The notes: generated by a model not told the origin, from the letters alone. DNA of 64,000 nt from Hyphomonas sp. (GCA_013791775.1 VMTE01000035.1:1-64000), one strand, 5' to 3'. Positions 1-10,073 are shown, numbered from the stretch's first letter. Made by a program: numbers and translations.

Positions 1-349
1 ACGATGAAACTAAGGCGCTTGCAGCACGCCGAGTCTGCTGCTTAACTCAAACCCAGATGCGCCAGACCCTCCTTAAGTCAGGCAGCCTTCTGTCTCAAAA
101 TACCTGACGACGGACAACTGCGTGCTGGCGCTCGCGGGTCTTCCTCAGATCTAAAGCTGAGTGGGCATTTTTGCCTCTCGTCTTAAAGTCCCGCATGCAG
201 CGGAGACGGGTTCGCATTAGACTGACAGCACCGCCACCTAATGTCAAAATTCCCGCCACTTAGGATTTCACGCGCCAAATCCCGCAAACAGAAGGGCGGA
301 TACAAGTCCGCCCGCAACGGGCGCCTAGGTCAGGTCGCTTCTCGCAAGC
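1..349. other. Gene-poor leading segment
   Basis: I see no convincing coding region here. Short open frames occur on both strands, but none has a ribosome binding site or a recognisable protein. The stretch lies immediately upstream of an IS110-type transposase fragment and contains one copy of the short dispersed repeat found beside other scars. It is best read as decayed mobile-element DNA. Confidence 0.5.
202..232. repeat. Dispersed short repeat, copy A
   Basis: About 31 bp with the pattern GGAGACGGGTTC, a variable part, then GACAGCACC. Close relatives occur as a tandem pair at 7807-7866 and single copies at 17516-17546 and 34596-34627, each beside transposase debris. It could be the terminal inverted repeat of a lost insertion sequence. 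I cannot name the element. Confidence 0.55.
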
Positions 350-454
350 AAGTCGAGACGGCTGACGACCGTGGCCATGGCGAACAAGACGGCGCGGATC
401 GCCTGGGCGGTGATGACGCGTGGTGAAGTCTACAGGGCGCCAGCCATGGCTTAA
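350..454 (+). pseudogene. IS110-family transposase, 3' fragment
   Basis: The frame reads KSRRLTTVAMANKTARIAWA, then VMTRGEVYRA and a TAA stop. A conserved 'ANK-ARIAWAV-RGE-YR' ending is typical of the C-terminus of IS110/IS1111 transposases, the DEDD-type recombinases. Only about 34 codons remain and nothing upstream joins to them in frame, so the gene is a relic with no function. The sequence around 690-725 resembles the 3' non-coding end usual for this family, but I could not align it to a specific element. Confidence 0.7.
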
Positions 455-784
455 GAAACAAGAACCGCGACGGCAGGACTCTGTCGCTCCAGACTGTAAG
501 GGCAAAATGTAAGTGATGATGATCGGTATAGGGCCGTTACCGGGATACTCCGCGGTGCTGTCAGGGCGTCATAGCCCGATAGATTGAAAGGAACCCGGAA
601 GCGGACTTCATCAGGGCCAGCGGTCACATACCGCGCAAACAGGCCGGACACATGACCGCATCCCTCAGATCAGAAATCACTCAAACTTTGCTCTTGCAGA
701 AACGGGGCCGTCCACACATGACAGCACCGATGGCGTCGCAGCTTGTGGCTGAGCCAGAGAATTCGGTGTCATTGGAGCGCTCCC
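455..784. other. Non-coding tail of the IS110 relic
   Basis: There is no gene with a credible start and product. Several stop codons interrupt the frame that follows the transposase fragment. The segment ends next to the 3' end of the TetR gene and probably represents the remaining 3' flank of the IS110-type element. Confidence 0.45.
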
Positions 785-1381
785 TTATTGGTGCTGCGGA
801 CGGGTCGATGCCGGCAGAATGCTTTCAGATGCTGCATCCAGAATCTGCTTTGACAGAGCTTTGTCATTGACGGCGCGGGAAAGGAGCACCGCCCCGACCA
901 TGGTCGAGAGGACGGCCATCGACTTGTCGCGGGCTTCGTCGCCGCCGGTCTCGCCGATCATCTGGCCCAGGATTTCAAGATGCGTCCGAATGCCGGATTC
1001 GAAGGAGGCCTTCACGTCCTCACTCTGCCGGGATGCGTCCGCGCCGAGTGCGACGATCGGGCAGCCGTCCATCCTTTCCTCACGATGGTCCGTACTGAGA
1101 TAGAAGGCGACCACTGCCCCCAGCGGATCCTCAGGGTTTGTTTCGGCGGCGAGGGACCATCGGCCAAAGGCACTTTCAAACGCGCGTTCAGATGCCTGCG
1201 CCGCCAGATCCTCCTTTGATGCGAACTGTTTGTAGAAAGCGCCCTGGGTCAGACCGGCGCCCGCCATCAGATCCTTCAGGCCGATGCCGTCAAAGCCGCG
1301 CTCCCGGAAAAGGCGGCTCGCTACATTGATCACGTTTTCGCGGTTCTCTTCAGCTTGTGCACGGCTCACTCGCATCATCAT
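785..1381 (-). CDS. TetR/AcrR-family transcriptional repressor, probably of the efflux operon
   Basis: A 198-residue protein with an N-terminal TetR helix-turn-helix at about residues 12-58. The segment RERGFDGIGLKDLMAGAGLT and the following GAFYKQFASKEDL are the classic DNA-recognition helix. The C-terminal half resembles the ligand-binding domain of AcrR-like regulators (TetR_C family). The start has a CGGAGA ribosome binding site directly upstream. It is divergent from the RND efflux operon across 83-194 bp, depending on which start is used for that operon. That spacer contains AT-rich repeated and inverted motifs suited to an operator. By analogy to AcrR/MexR arrangements it probably represses the pump and itself, and is released by a small hydrophobic effector. 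The effector is unknown. Confidence 0.88.
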   Translation of the reverse strand: MMMRVSRAQAEENRENVINVASRLFRERGFDGIGLKDLMAGAGLTQGAFYKQFASKEDLAAQASERAFESAFGRWSLAAETNPEDPLGAVVAFYLSTDHREERMDGCPIVALGADASRQSEDVKASFESGIRTHLEILGQMIGETGGDEARDKSMAVLSTMVGAVLLSRAVNDKALSKQILDAASESILPASTRPQHQ

Positions 1382-1405
1382 TCTCCGTATTTAGCTTGCG
1401 TACGT

Positions 1406-1446
1406 AATCTATATAGTCCATATAGAGTTCGAATGCAATCTATATA
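1406..1446. promoter_or_regulatory. Putative TetR operator between divergent promoters
   Basis: Positions 1409-1425 form an almost perfect palindrome, CTATATAG-T-CCATATAG. The 10-mer AATCTATATA occurs at 1406-1415 and again at 1437-1446, a spacing of 31 bp. The motif is AT-rich in otherwise GC-rich DNA and lies between the TetR start and the efflux operon, where an autoregulatory operator is expected. The function is inferred. Confidence 0.5.
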
Positions 1447-1575
1447 TTATACGAGGAAAAGTGTGTGAAAGAGGTCCGGCGTCATACTGGAGAGCGAGCC
1501 GATCGCGCTTTCAGAAGCGATGGGACGCGCACGTTCGCGCTCCTCCAGGCGGAAGTGAACGGTGTGCTTCGTCCC

Positions 1576-3060
1576 ATGAAGCGGCAGGTCCGGCGCTCAT
1601 CTGCTGGGGCTCTGGCCGGGGGCTTGCTTGCCGCGCTTAGCGGCTGCGCTGTGGGCCCTGATTATGTGGCGCCGGCTCCCGATCTTGCCGGATTCCACAG
1701 CGCCGATGCGCCTGCTTCGCGCGAAGCAGCGACGCCCGCACCGGAGCTCGACAGTTGGTGGGAAGGCTTCAATGATCCGGAACTGACGGGAATTGTCCAG
1801 CGCGCGCTTGATCAGAATCTTGATCTGGCTGCCGCTATGGCGCGCGTTGAACAGGCTCGCGCGGCAGCGCGCGGCGCAGGTGCTCAGAGGCTGCCCAGCT
1901 TCGACATCTCCGCACAAGCCAGCCGGCAACGCCAGTCGCTCGAAAGCCCCACGGGCGCGATCGCCAGCAATTTCCCCGGCTATGACCGCGATCAGTCCCT
2001 GTACGGTTTTGGCGGCGCTGCCAGCTGGGAAATCGACCTCTTTGGCGGCTTGGCGCGGGCGGCCGATGCGGCGACTGCAGAGGCGCAGGCAGCCGAGGCA
2101 ACGCGCATGGGAACGCGAATATCGGTCGCGGCAGATGCTGCGGACGCCTATCTGCGCATTCGCGGAGATCAGGCGCGCATCGCCATCGCTGCAGATCAGA
2201 TAGTGACGAACGCCCGGCTCCTGGATCTGGTTCTGAGGCGCTTCAAGGAGGGGTTGGCTGCGGACCGCGAGGTGGCGCAGACAGAAGCCTTGCTGGCAGG
2301 CGCGCGTGCATCGCTCCCGCCTCTCTATATTTCTCTGGAAGCGCAACTGAACCGGCTCGATGTACTGATGGGCGTCCAGCCGGGAACCTATACGCAGGTG
2401 CTGGGCGGCGGGGTGGGCATTCCCGCAGCGCCCGCTCTCGCAAGTGCGGCGCCGACCGACATGCTGCGCCGCCGCCCTGATATCATCGCTGCAGAACGCC
2501 GCCTTGCGGCGTCCAATGCCCGGATAGGGGCAGCGATGTCTGACTATTATCCCAAATTCTCGCTTGCCGGTCTGATAGGCTTTGAAAGCGCAGGTCCGCA
2601 GAATCTGATCCGCTCAGAGACGTTCCAGCCCCAGGGCGTGCTCGGCTTGCGCTGGCGGCTGTTCGACTTCGGAAGGATCGATGCGCAGGTCGCTGCCGCG
2701 AAAGGGGCAGAAGTGGAAGTCCTGGCTCTGTACCGCCTGTCGGTTTTGCGGGCCGCGGAAGATGTCGAGAACGCCTTCACGACCCTGGTTCAGCTTGAAG
2801 CCTATGTCGGGGAACTCGAGAGGGAGGCGGCGGCTCTGGAGCGGGTCCGCGATCTCTCCCAAACGGCCTATGAGGCGGGTGTCATTCCCCTCACGGACGT
2901 CCTCGACGCGAACCGCAGGAAGCTGGCCGCAGAAGATGCGCTGGCCCGCGCGCGCGTGGATGTCTCACGTGCAGCGGTTTCCGCATTCCGCGCGCTCGGA
3001 GGAGGCTGGTCGTCAGATACCGGAACAATTTTGGAGATTGCAGATGTCCACAATCAATAG
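1576..3060 (+). CDS. RND efflux outer membrane lipoprotein, NodT/OprM type
   Basis: About 494 residues: the TolC-like outer membrane channel of a tripartite efflux pump. The chosen ATG gives a lipoprotein signal ending in LSGC, with Cys24 as the lipid attachment site, followed by VGPDYVAPAPDL, the usual NodT-family N-terminus. An in-frame GTG at 1465 has a better ribosome site but would bury the signal, so the true start is uncertain. Two outer membrane efflux (OEP) repeats follow, with the usual motifs 'SWEIDLFGGLARA' and 'LRWRLFDFGRIDAQ'. It is the first gene of an operon with the adaptor and inner membrane pump, and overlaps the adaptor start by 17 bp. Confidence 0.9.
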   Translation: MKRQVRRSSAGALAGGLLAALSGCAVGPDYVAPAPDLAGFHSADAPASREAATPAPELDSWWEGFNDPELTGIVQRALDQNLDLAAAMARVEQARAAARGAGAQRLPSFDISAQASRQRQSLESPTGAIASNFPGYDRDQSLYGFGGAASWEIDLFGGLARAADAATAEAQAAEATRMGTRISVAADAADAYLRIRGDQARIAIAADQIVTNARLLDLVLRRFKEGLAADREVAQTEALLAGARASLPPLYISLEAQLNRLDVLMGVQPGTYTQVLGGGVGIPAAPALASAAPTDMLRRRPDIIAAERRLAASNARIGAAMSDYYPKFSLAGLIGFESAGPQNLIRSETFQPQGVLGLRWRLFDFGRIDAQVAAAKGAEVEVLALYRLSVLRAAEDVENAFTTLVQLEAYVGELEREAAALERVRDLSQTAYEAGVIPLTDVLDANRRKLAAEDALARARVDVSRAAVSAFRALGGGWSSDTGTILEIADVHNQ

Positions 3061-4138
3061 AATGAGTCTCGCTGCCAGCTTGGCAGGAGTCGTCCTGGGA
3101 GCCGCCGCATGTGATTCTGCGGCGTCCTCCGCCACCGATCCCCGCCTGGCGGCTCCGGTGGTCACGGTTGCGCAGGTCGAGCCGGCCAGCCGGTCCGAGA
3201 CCGGTTTCACTGGTCATGTGACAGCCAGGGTTCAGAGCCATCTTACTTTCCGTGTGGCGGGAAAGGTGACAGAGCGGCTGGTCGATGTCGGGGAGATTGT
3301 CCGGCGGGGCCAGCCGCTGATGCGGCTTGACCGCACGGACTATGAGCATGCTGTCGTGGTCCAGCGGGGCAATGTCGCTTCAGCGAAGGCTCACTTCACA
3401 CAGGCAGTCGCTGACGAAGCACGGTACGAGGCGCTGGTCGCGTCGGGAGCTGTCTCAAAGTCGGCCTATGATCAGGCGAAGGCGGCGGCGGACAGCGCAC
3501 GTGCCTTGTTCGATGCGGCTGAAGCCCAGTTGAAGGTGGCCGAGAACGAAGGCCGGTATGCCACGCTGCTGGCCGATGCAGAAGGCGTTATCATGGAAAC
3601 CCTTGCTGAACCGGGGCAATTCGTGGCGGCGGGGCAAGCGGTCCTTAGCCTCGCGCAGGCCGGTCCGCGCGAAGCGGCTGTCTATCTGCCGGAAACTCTC
3701 CGGCCAGAGATCGGATCTGCGGCGCTGGCCCGCCTGTATGGTGTGGACGGACAATTCCCGGCTCGGCTTCGACAACTTTCTGACACGGCCGATCCGGTTA
3801 CCCGCACCTTTGAGGCGCGCTATGTGCTTGACGGCGAAGCTGCGAACGCCCCGCTTGGTGCGACCGTAACAATCCGGTTTGCAAACGGATCCCGCGAGAC
3901 GGAATTCCAGGTGCCGCTCGGGGCCATCCTCGACGATGGTGAAAAGACCGGCGTCTGGGTCCTAGATGGGACCGCCTCTACAGTGCACTTCCAGGCCGTC
4001 AGACTTGTGCGCGTGACCAGTGAGACCGCAATTGTATCGGGGGTGAGTCCAGAGGACACGATTGTTGCTCTTGGCGCGCACATCCTCCAGGACGGTGCGC
4101 GCGTCAGGACCATGACCGGAAACGGGGGCCAGCAATGA
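3044..4138 (+). CDS. RND efflux periplasmic adaptor (HlyD/MFP family)
   Basis: A 364-residue periplasmic adaptor linking the inner membrane pump to the outer membrane channel. I chose the ATG at 3044 because TTGGAG lies just upstream and translation gives a lipoprotein signal ending GAAAC, with Cys23 as the acylation site. The open frame continues upstream inside the previous gene, but that is overlap. Features seen: a biotinyl-lipoyl-like segment ('VAGKVTERLVDVGEIVRRGQ'), an alpha-hairpin rich in Ala/Glu ('VSKSAYDQAKAAADSARALF'), and beta-barrel and membrane-proximal domains ('AEPGQFVAAGQAVLSL'). It overlaps the pump gene by ATGA, consistent with coupled translation. Confidence 0.9.
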   Translation: MSTINRMSLAASLAGVVLGAAACDSAASSATDPRLAAPVVTVAQVEPASRSETGFTGHVTARVQSHLTFRVAGKVTERLVDVGEIVRRGQPLMRLDRTDYEHAVVVQRGNVASAKAHFTQAVADEARYEALVASGAVSKSAYDQAKAAADSARALFDAAEAQLKVAENEGRYATLLADAEGVIMETLAEPGQFVAAGQAVLSLAQAGPREAAVYLPETLRPEIGSAALARLYGVDGQFPARLRQLSDTADPVTRTFEARYVLDGEAANAPLGATVTIRFANGSRETEFQVPLGAILDDGEKTGVWVLDGTASTVHFQAVRLVRVTSETAIVSGVSPEDTIVALGAHILQDGARVRTMTGNGGQQ

Positions 4139-7100
4139 GCCTCAATCTTTCCGCAATCGCCGTTCGAGAACGGGCTGTCACCCTGTTTTTCATCCTACTG
4201 CTGGCAGCCGCAGGGATATTCGCATTCACGAAGATGGGACGCGCCGAGGATCCCTCGTTCACAATCAAGACACTGACGGTCACAGCAGCCTGGCCAGGCG
4301 CGACCGCGCGCGAGATGCAGGACCTTGTCGCCGAACCACTGGAGAAGCGGCTTCAGGAACTGACATGGTATGACAGGGTGGAGACGACTACGCGTCCTGG
4401 CTATGCCTATATGACGCTCAACCTGAAGAACAGCACACCGCCATCGGTTGTCGAGGAAGAATTTTACCAGGCCCGGAAAAAACTCGGGGACGAAACCCGC
4501 AAGCTGCCGGCCGGTGTCTTTGGCCCGTTCATCAACGATGAATACTCTGACGTCAGTTTCGCCCTCTATGCGCTGAAGGCGAAAGGGATGCCGATGCGCG
4601 ATCTGGTCAGGCAGGCCGAGACGATCCGGCAGGATATTCTGCACGTTCCGGGCGTGAAGAAGGTCAACATTCTCGGCGAACGCCCCGAGCAGATATTCGT
4701 CGATTTCTCCTACGCGAGACTCGCGACCCTCGGCCTGACGGCGCAGGACATCGCCGCCGCACTGCAGCGGCAGAATACCCTCACGCCGGCAGGTTCAATT
4801 GATACCGTAGGGCCGCGCGTCATGATCCGGATCGACGGCGCCTATGACAGTTTGCAGGCGATCGCCGATACACCGATTGCCGCCCGGGGGCGGACGCTGA
4901 AGCTATCCGATATCGCCGAAATACGTCGCGGCTATGAAGATCCGCCGACCTACATCATCCGGCACCAGGGCGAGCCGGCGATCCTGCTCGCGCCCGCAAT
5001 GCAGGAGGGCTGGGACGGCCTGGCGCTCGGCGAGGCGCTGGAGGAGAAGGCTGCGGCGATTACCCAGACGCTGCCGCTGGGGCTGACCTTCGACAAGGTG
5101 ACGGATCAGGCTATTAACATATCGCACGCTGTCGACGAATTCATGATGAAGTTCGCGATGGCGCTCGGTGTGGTGCTGCTGGTGAGCCTGATCAGCCTCG
5201 GCTGGCGCGTCGGCATTGTGGTGGCGGCCGCCGTCCCTCTGACACTCGCCGCCGTGTTCCTCATCATGCTGCAGACCGACCGGTTCTTCGACCGGATCAC
5301 GCTCGGCGCTCTCATCCTCGCACTCGGTCTTCTCGTCGATGATGCGATCATCGCGATCGAGGTGATGGTGGTGAAGATGGAAGAGGGCATGGATCGCATC
5401 AAGGCGGCGGCCTATGCGTGGAGCCACACCGCGGCGCCGATGCTGTCCGGAACTCTTGTGACGATCGCCGGGTTTCTGCCGGTCGGCCTGGCGCGCTCGA
5501 CCGCAGGTGAATATGCCGGCAACATCTTCTGGGTTGTCGGGTTCGCCCTCATCGTCTCATGGATCGTCGCTGTAATCTTCACCCCCTATCTTGGCGTCAG
5601 GATGCTGCCCGCGATCAAACCGGTCGAAGGCGGACACCAGGCAATCTACAACACGCCCAACTATCGGCGTCTGCGGGGGCTCATCACCTTCGCCGTGCGC
5701 CGCAAGTTCCTGACCTGCGCCATTGTCGCCGTCGCCTTTGCGCTGGCCGTCGTCGGCATGGGGGGCATCAAACAGCAATTCTTCCCGACCTCCGACCGCC
5801 CGGAAGTGCTGGTTGAAATCCGCCTGCCGGAAGGCGCGAGCATCGAGAGGACGACCGCTGCGGTCGAAAAGCTCGAACGCTGGCTCGACGAGCAACCCGA
5901 GGCGAAGACCGTCACGAGCTATGTCGGGCAGGGCGCTCCCCGCTTCTTCTTCTCCATGGCACCGGAACTGCCCGATCCTGCCTTCGCGAAAATCGTCGTG
6001 CTGACGCCCGACGCTAAAGCGAGAGAAGCGTTGAAGCATCGGCTTCGCGAGGCGGTAGCTCAGGGACTGGCGCCTGAGGCCAATGTGCGCGCTGCGCAGC
6101 TTGTGTTCGGGCCCTACACGCCGTTTCCGGTCGAATTCCGGATCATGGGGCCTGATCCAGAGCAATTGTACAAAATTTCCGAAAAGGCCCTGGAGATCAT
6201 GCGGGATGTCCCCGATGTGCGGCAAGCCAGTCGCGATTGGGGCGACCGCACACCTGTCCTTCGTTTCGTCCCAGATCAGGAGCGCCTGAATCTTATCGGG
6301 CTTTCATCGGCGGAAGTCAGTCAACAGCTTCAGCTTCTGCTGACCGGGGTTCCTGTCACGCAGGTCCGGGAGGATATCCGCAACGTCCCGGTTGTTGCGC
6401 GCAGCGGCGGGGCTGAGCGGCTGGATCCGGCGCGGCTGGCGGATTTCTCGCTGACCAGCCGGGACGGCCGCCAGATTCCGCTCGACCAGATCGGGCATTC
6501 GGAAATTCAGCTTGAGGAGCCGCTCCTGAAGCGCCGCGATCGCACGCCCGTCATCACAATCCGTTCGGACATCGATGAGGCGACCCAGCCTCCTGAGGTC
6601 TCCAAGGATGTCATGGAAGCGCTTCAGCCGGTGATCGCGACGCTTCCGGCCGGCTACCGCATCGAAATGGGTGGATCGATTGAGGAAGCCGGCCAGGCAA
6701 ACGCCGCTCTGGCCACGGTCTTTCCGGCCATGATTGCCGCCACGTTGATTGTCATCATGCTTCAGGTACGGTCCTTCTCGACGATGGCCATGGTCATGTT
6801 GACGGCGCCGCTCGGCCTCGTTGGCGTCGTGCCGGCGCTGCTCCTCTTCAATCAGCCGTTCGGCTTCAACGCCATTCTGGGTTTGATCGGGCTCGCCGGC
6901 ATCCTGATGCGCAATACGTTGATCCTCACTGAACAGATCAAGGAGAACCGCGCCGTCGGCCTTGACGACTATCACGCCGTCGTCGAAGCCACGGTGCAAC
7001 GCACGCGGCCTGTGATCCTGACCGCACTCGCCGCTGTACTGGCCTTCATTCCGCTCACGCATTCCGTCTTCTGGGGGTCGATGGCCTATACGCTGATCGG

Positions 7101-7248
7101 CGGCACGGCGGTCGGTACGGTCCTGATCCTGCTTTTCCTGCCGGCACTCTATGTTGCATGGTTCCGGATCAAGCCGCCATCAGACGTGGTGATGTCGCAC
7201 ACGGATGTTGTTGACAGGGGCGCGCAGATCGCGGTGCCTGGGGAGTAG
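4135..7248 (+). CDS. RND-family inner membrane efflux transporter
   Basis: A 1037-residue proton-driven pump of the AcrB/Mex superfamily and of full length for it. Residues about 10-30 form TM1. A large periplasmic loop follows, then TM2-6, a second loop and TM8-12. The proton-relay pair is visible as Asp402-Asp403 in [12 protein letters not shown], the TM4 motif. The second half has the matching [20 protein letters not shown] in TM10-11. The sequence '[20 protein letters not shown]' at the N-terminus is more like the shorter-loop, multidrug/divalent type than canonical AcrB. The substrate cannot be told from sequence. ATGA overlap with the adaptor and divergence from a TetR repressor indicate a regulated drug or toxicant pump. 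Confidence 0.93.
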   Translation: MSLNLSAIAVRERAVTLFFILLLAAAGIFAFTKMGRAEDPSFTIKTLTVTAAWPGATAREMQDLVAEPLEKRLQELTWYDRVETTTRPGYAYMTLNLKNSTPPSVVEEEFYQARKKLGDETRKLPAGVFGPFINDEYSDVSFALYALKAKGMPMRDLVRQAETIRQDILHVPGVKKVNILGERPEQIFVDFSYARLATLGLTAQDIAAALQRQNTLTPAGSIDTVGPRVMIRIDGAYDSLQAIADTPIAARGRTLKLSDIAEIRRGYEDPPTYIIRHQGEPAILLAPAMQEGWDGLALGEALEEKAAAITQTLPLGLTFDKVTDQAINISHAVDEFMMKFAMALGVVLLVSLISLGWRVGIVVAAAVPLTLAAVFLIMLQTDRFFDRITLGALILALGLLVDDAIIAIEVMVVKMEEGMDRIKAAAYAWSHTAAPMLSGTLVTIAGFLPVGLARSTAGEYAGNIFWVVGFALIVSWIVAVIFTPYLGVRMLPAIKPVEGGHQAIYNTPNYRRLRGLITFAVRRKFLTCAIVAVAFALAVVGMGGIKQQFFPTSDRPEVLVEIRLPEGASIERTTAAVEKLERWLDEQPEAKTVTSYVGQGAPRFFFSMAPELPDPAFAKIVVLTPDAKAREALKHRLREAVAQGLAPEANVRAAQLVFGPYTPFPVEFRIMGPDPEQLYKISEKALEIMRDVPDVRQASRDWGDRTPVLRFVPDQERLNLIGLSSAEVSQQLQLLLTGVPVTQVREDIRNVPVVARSGGAERLDPARLADFSLTSRDGRQIPLDQIGHSEIQLEEPLLKRRDRTPVITIRSDIDEATQPPEVSKDVMEALQPVIATLPAGYRIEMGGSIEEAGQANAALATVFPAMIAATLIVIMLQVRSFSTMAMVMLTAPLGLVGVVPALLLFNQPFGFNAILGLIGLAGILMRNTLILTEQIKENRAVGLDDYHAVVEATVQRTRPVILTALAAVLAFIPLTHSVFWGSMAYTLIGGTAVGTVLILLFLPALYVAWFRIKPPSDVVMSHTDVVDRGAQIAVPGE

Positions 7249-7396
7249 TGTCCAGCTTACGGCGATTCCTAACCTTCGCTGGGCGTTTTTGTCGCCAATG
7301 CCGCGCCGAAATCCGACTCGGACTCAGCCGACCGAACTCTGTAGTCATTCTGGCGCAGACGAGTCGCGAAACCATCGACGGCGGGCCCGGCTGAAA

Positions 7397-7492
7397 CGGG
7401 AGGACACCACCGCACTCCTCGACCGCGTCACACACCACTGCGAAATCATCGAGACAGGCAACGACAGCTGGCGGTTCAAGAACCGAGCCTGA
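7397..7492 (+). pseudogene. IS21-family IstB ATPase, C-terminal fragment
   Basis: The frame reads [20 protein letters not shown] then SWRFKNRA and a stop. This is the highly conserved C-terminus of IstB, the AAA+ helper of IS21 transposition. Everything upstream of it (7249-7396) is unrelated or scrambled, so no functional gene exists. A second copy of the same C-terminus lies inverted at 17244-17453. Confidence 0.8.
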
Positions 7493-7573
7493 GCGCCTTG
7501 CCGCCCGCTGACCCAGGCCAGCTCCACGCGTTTGAAAAGTTACACCCGACCGGGTCAGCTACCATAGCGCAGG

Positions 7574-7601
7574 TGGGGTCAATTTTGCGCCCCGATTGAC
7601 A
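7574..7601. mobile_element. IS21-family terminal sequence (right end)
   Basis: The 28 bp ends in CCCGATTGACA; read on the other strand this is TGTCAATCGG followed by CAAAATTGACCCCA. This is the multiple terminal-repeat pattern of IS21 elements and matches the end at 17111-17163. Only one repeat unit is kept here, against two in the other copy. It abuts an IS6 transposase fragment at 7602, so the IS21 element probably inserted into, or recombined with, an IS6 gene. Confidence 0.65.
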
Positions 7602-7784
7602 TTCCGAAGACGAGAGCGGGCGATGTCTCGATTCCGGCGCATGCGAAGTTTGCAGAAATTCGCTTCAATCCATTCGTCAGTACACAATCACTTCAATTTC
7701 GAACGGCATATCAAACTCCCGATGCGATTCAAACAGAAGCGAGACGCCGCGCTTCGCGAGTGGCACGACCTTCTCGTCGCCTAG
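7602..7784 (+). pseudogene. IS6-family transposase, C-terminal fragment
   Basis: About 60 codons: FRRRERAMSRFRRMRSLQKF, then ASIHSSVHNHFNFERH and a C-terminal KRDAALREWHDLL. This is the end of an IS6-family (IS26/IS6100-like) DDE transposase. The catalytic core is absent. It starts exactly at the IS21 terminus, indicating interruption. The homologous, nearly complete but broken gene is at 19930-20640. Confidence 0.8.
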
Positions 7785-7806
7785 GGCCTGCTGGTCCGCG
7801 AATTAC

Positions 7807-7866
7807 GGAGACAGGTTCGAGTTTGTCGGACAGCACCCGGAGACGGGTTCAAATTAGACAGCACCC
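7807..7866. repeat. Dispersed short repeat, tandem copies B1 and B2
   Basis: Two adjacent units, 7807-7838 and 7839-7866, each beginning GGAGAC-GGTTC and ending GACAGCACCC. They match copies A, C and D. The tandem arrangement immediately after an IS6 fragment is consistent with two element ends left side by side. No open frame is present around them, and 7867-7985 is non-coding. Confidence 0.6.
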
Positions 7867-7985
7867 AGCTGCGTCTCTAAATCGGAAATTCCGGCTCGCC
7901 GTCTCCTTTGGCAATTTCATTGGTTAAGTTTAGCCTCAGGATTCCCTGATAGCTGCGTTTTGCAGGGAAATTTCTTGCGATGGTC

Positions 7986-10073
7986 TCAGTGGGCGCTGCT
8001 CCGAAATCGCGCGCCCATTTCGCCGGCGTCCCACGCGTCCGCTGGGGCGCCGGGTCCCCAGTAATAGCCTTGGCCATACTGAGCACCGAGGGCGCGTAAC
8101 CTGTCTCGATCTGCTTCCGTTTCAATTCCTTCGGCGATCGTGATCAGGCCGAGAGAGCCAGCGAGAAGAAGAATGCCCTTGACGAACGATTCCTGTTGGC
8201 TCCCCACAAAGGCTTTGTCGATTTTGAGATAATCAAACTCGAACTGCTGAAGGTGTGCCAGGGACGACATGCCGGTGCCGAAGTCGTCGAGGGAGAGCTG
8301 AACGCCCGTGCTCCGAAGTTGCGACAACACCGCCCGGGCCCGGACCGGGTCTTCTGCAACACCGCTTTCAGTGAGCTCCAGTTTCATTCGCGGAAATCTC
8401 GATTGGGCTCGCCTTACGGCTCCGATAAGCGTTGACGCATCGCTCAGTTGAAACGGCGAAACATTGACACTCATGAAGAGATCTGTCCGCTCCAGCGCGG
8501 AGGACATGCGCCGGGCATCCTCCGCGGCGAGAAGCAGAACGCGGCGGCCCACGAGATTGATCAGACCAGATTCTTCGAGCAACGGAATGAAATCAACCGG
8601 AGGAACAGGCCCGAGCACGGGATGAGTCCAGCGCAGCAAAGCTTCCCACCCGGCGAGGGTATTGGCCTGCATGCAAATTATAGGCTGGTACGCGATCCAG
8701 AAATGCCGGCTTCGAATGCTGTCGTGCAAGTGAGATTCCAGCAATGCCAAGCGTTCAGCTCGCTCGCGGTGCCCGTTGTCAAAGTCGATCAAACGCTGTC
8801 GTCCCAGGCGCTTGGCATCATTGAGCGCCAAGCTGGCATTGTGCAAGAGAAGGGGAACTTCATAAGCTGAGTGAGCACAGGCGACGCCTGCATTGATGCC
8901 TCCGGAAAACGTGAATGGGCCTACTGCGGCAGGGTCAATGAAGTGGGTGAGAATTCGGTTGGGTATATCATGGCGCGTGCCAGTTTCCGGGTTCAAAAAC
9001 GCGATAACCGCGAACTCATCAGCCGCGACCCTTGAGATGAAGGTCGAAGGACCAAGCAATCCTCTCAACTCATTGGCGACAAAGACAAGTAGGGCGTCTC
9101 CGGCTGAACGTCCCATCGTGTCGTTGAAACGCCGGAACTTGCACAGGTCGATCAGTACAAGCTGAACCGGCCGAAACGCGTCCGGTACGGCGCAGTGATC
9201 AAGTTCGTCGTTCAGCGCCTCGCGGCTTGGGAGTCCAGTCAGCAAATCTGTATAAAGCGCTTCGTGGAGCCTGATGACTGCAAGCCGTCTCTCTTCAGAT
9301 TCGAGCCTGAGATTTGCATGAAGGCGCTTCTGATTCCGAAGAAGTCGGACCAGCTGCGCCGCGTATTTGGTAACCCTCTCCATAAACTGTCGTCCTCGCT
9401 GCATGGCAATCGCGAGACCAATCGAAAACACGGCGATTGCGAGCACCTTTTCGACTTCGGCGCCGACGAGAATCAGCGGTCCGGATACATAGGCTACAAA
9501 GTCGTGAGTTATTGCGTTCTCCGGACTGCTTTGAATTGCCCAAAATGTCAGACCGGTCCAGCCGAAGGCCGCCATTGCGCCGGCAATGAGCACTTCTTTC
9601 GGGTCAAACCTCAGTGCTCGGATCCCAACGAGTACAAAAAGCCAGACCGTCGTTGGTGACTTCAAAACGAAAGCTGGCGGTTGATTGTACTTGGCTTGCA
9701 GGCAAACAATCAGAATGAAAAGCACGGCAAACTCACCGGCCATCGCTGAATAGGACACCCAGTTTGGGAGTGACTGAACGCGGGACATGAAGATCCGGAA
9801 CAGGCTCAGGATGGCAAGCGCGGATATGGCTGGCCAAACGGGGTCCAGACTGTTCGCTTGCGCATCGCCCGGTGCAGGGGTGATGGCATAGACCGCGGCC
9901 ATCATAACCAGCAAAGCAGCCGTCAGAAGCGCAATTGAACGGTCACCTATCCGGATCTCCTTTTCGAGATTGGCCCGAAACTTGAGCGGTTCGTTCCGTG
10001 TACGCATTTGTAGACCCAGCCCGATGTGCAATTGCTGCAGATCGTAAACCCATTCGTCACTAATTCTATTCAC
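7986..10073 (-). CDS. Membrane GGDEF-EAL protein, probable c-di-GMP phosphodiesterase
   Basis: 695 residues. Several hydrophobic helices lie within residues 45-230, consistent with a membrane sensor. A GGDEF domain spans about 270-430 and an EAL domain about 440-690. The GGDEF active site reads AADEF at 350-354 instead of GGDEF, so diguanylate cyclase activity is probably lost or weakened. The EAL catalytic elements look intact: E477 in WEALLRW, VNVSPFQL at 537-544, ELTES at 566-570, DDFGTG at 596-601 and AEGIE at 647-651. The likely role is hydrolysis of cyclic di-GMP, controlling motility or attachment, with the cryptic GGDEF possibly binding GTP. The start is GTG; an ATG 22 codons later is an alternative. 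Confidence 0.88.
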   Translation of the reverse strand: MNRISDEWVYDLQQLHIGLGLQMRTRNEPLKFRANLEKEIRIGDRSIALLTAALLVMMAAVYAITPAPGDAQANSLDPVWPAISALAILSLFRIFMSRVQSLPNWVSYSAMAGEFAVLFILIVCLQAKYNQPPAFVLKSPTTVWLFVLVGIRALRFDPKEVLIAGAMAAFGWTGLTFWAIQSSPENAITHDFVAYVSGPLILVGAEVEKVLAIAVFSIGLAIAMQRGRQFMERVTKYAAQLVRLLRNQKRLHANLRLESEERRLAVIRLHEALYTDLLTGLPSREALNDELDHCAVPDAFRPVQLVLIDLCKFRRFNDTMGRSAGDALLVFVANELRGLLGPSTFISRVAADEFAVIAFLNPETGTRHDIPNRILTHFIDPAAVGPFTFSGGINAGVACAHSAYEVPLLLHNASLALNDAKRLGRQRLIDFDNGHRERAERLALLESHLHDSIRSRHFWIAYQPIICMQANTLAGWEALLRWTHPVLGPVPPVDFIPLLEESGLINLVGRRVLLLAAEDARRMSSALERTDLFMSVNVSPFQLSDASTLIGAVRRAQSRFPRMKLELTESGVAEDPVRARAVLSQLRSTGVQLSLDDFGTGMSSLAHLQQFEFDYLKIDKAFVGSQQESFVKGILLLAGSLGLITIAEGIETEADRDRLRALGAQYGQGYYWGPGAPADAWDAGEMGARFRSSAH

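Noticed and set aside
1465..1575. Upstream GTG start for the outer membrane efflux lipoprotein
   Set aside because: It has a better ribosome site but would place 37 charged residues before the lipoprotein signal; kept only as an alternative.
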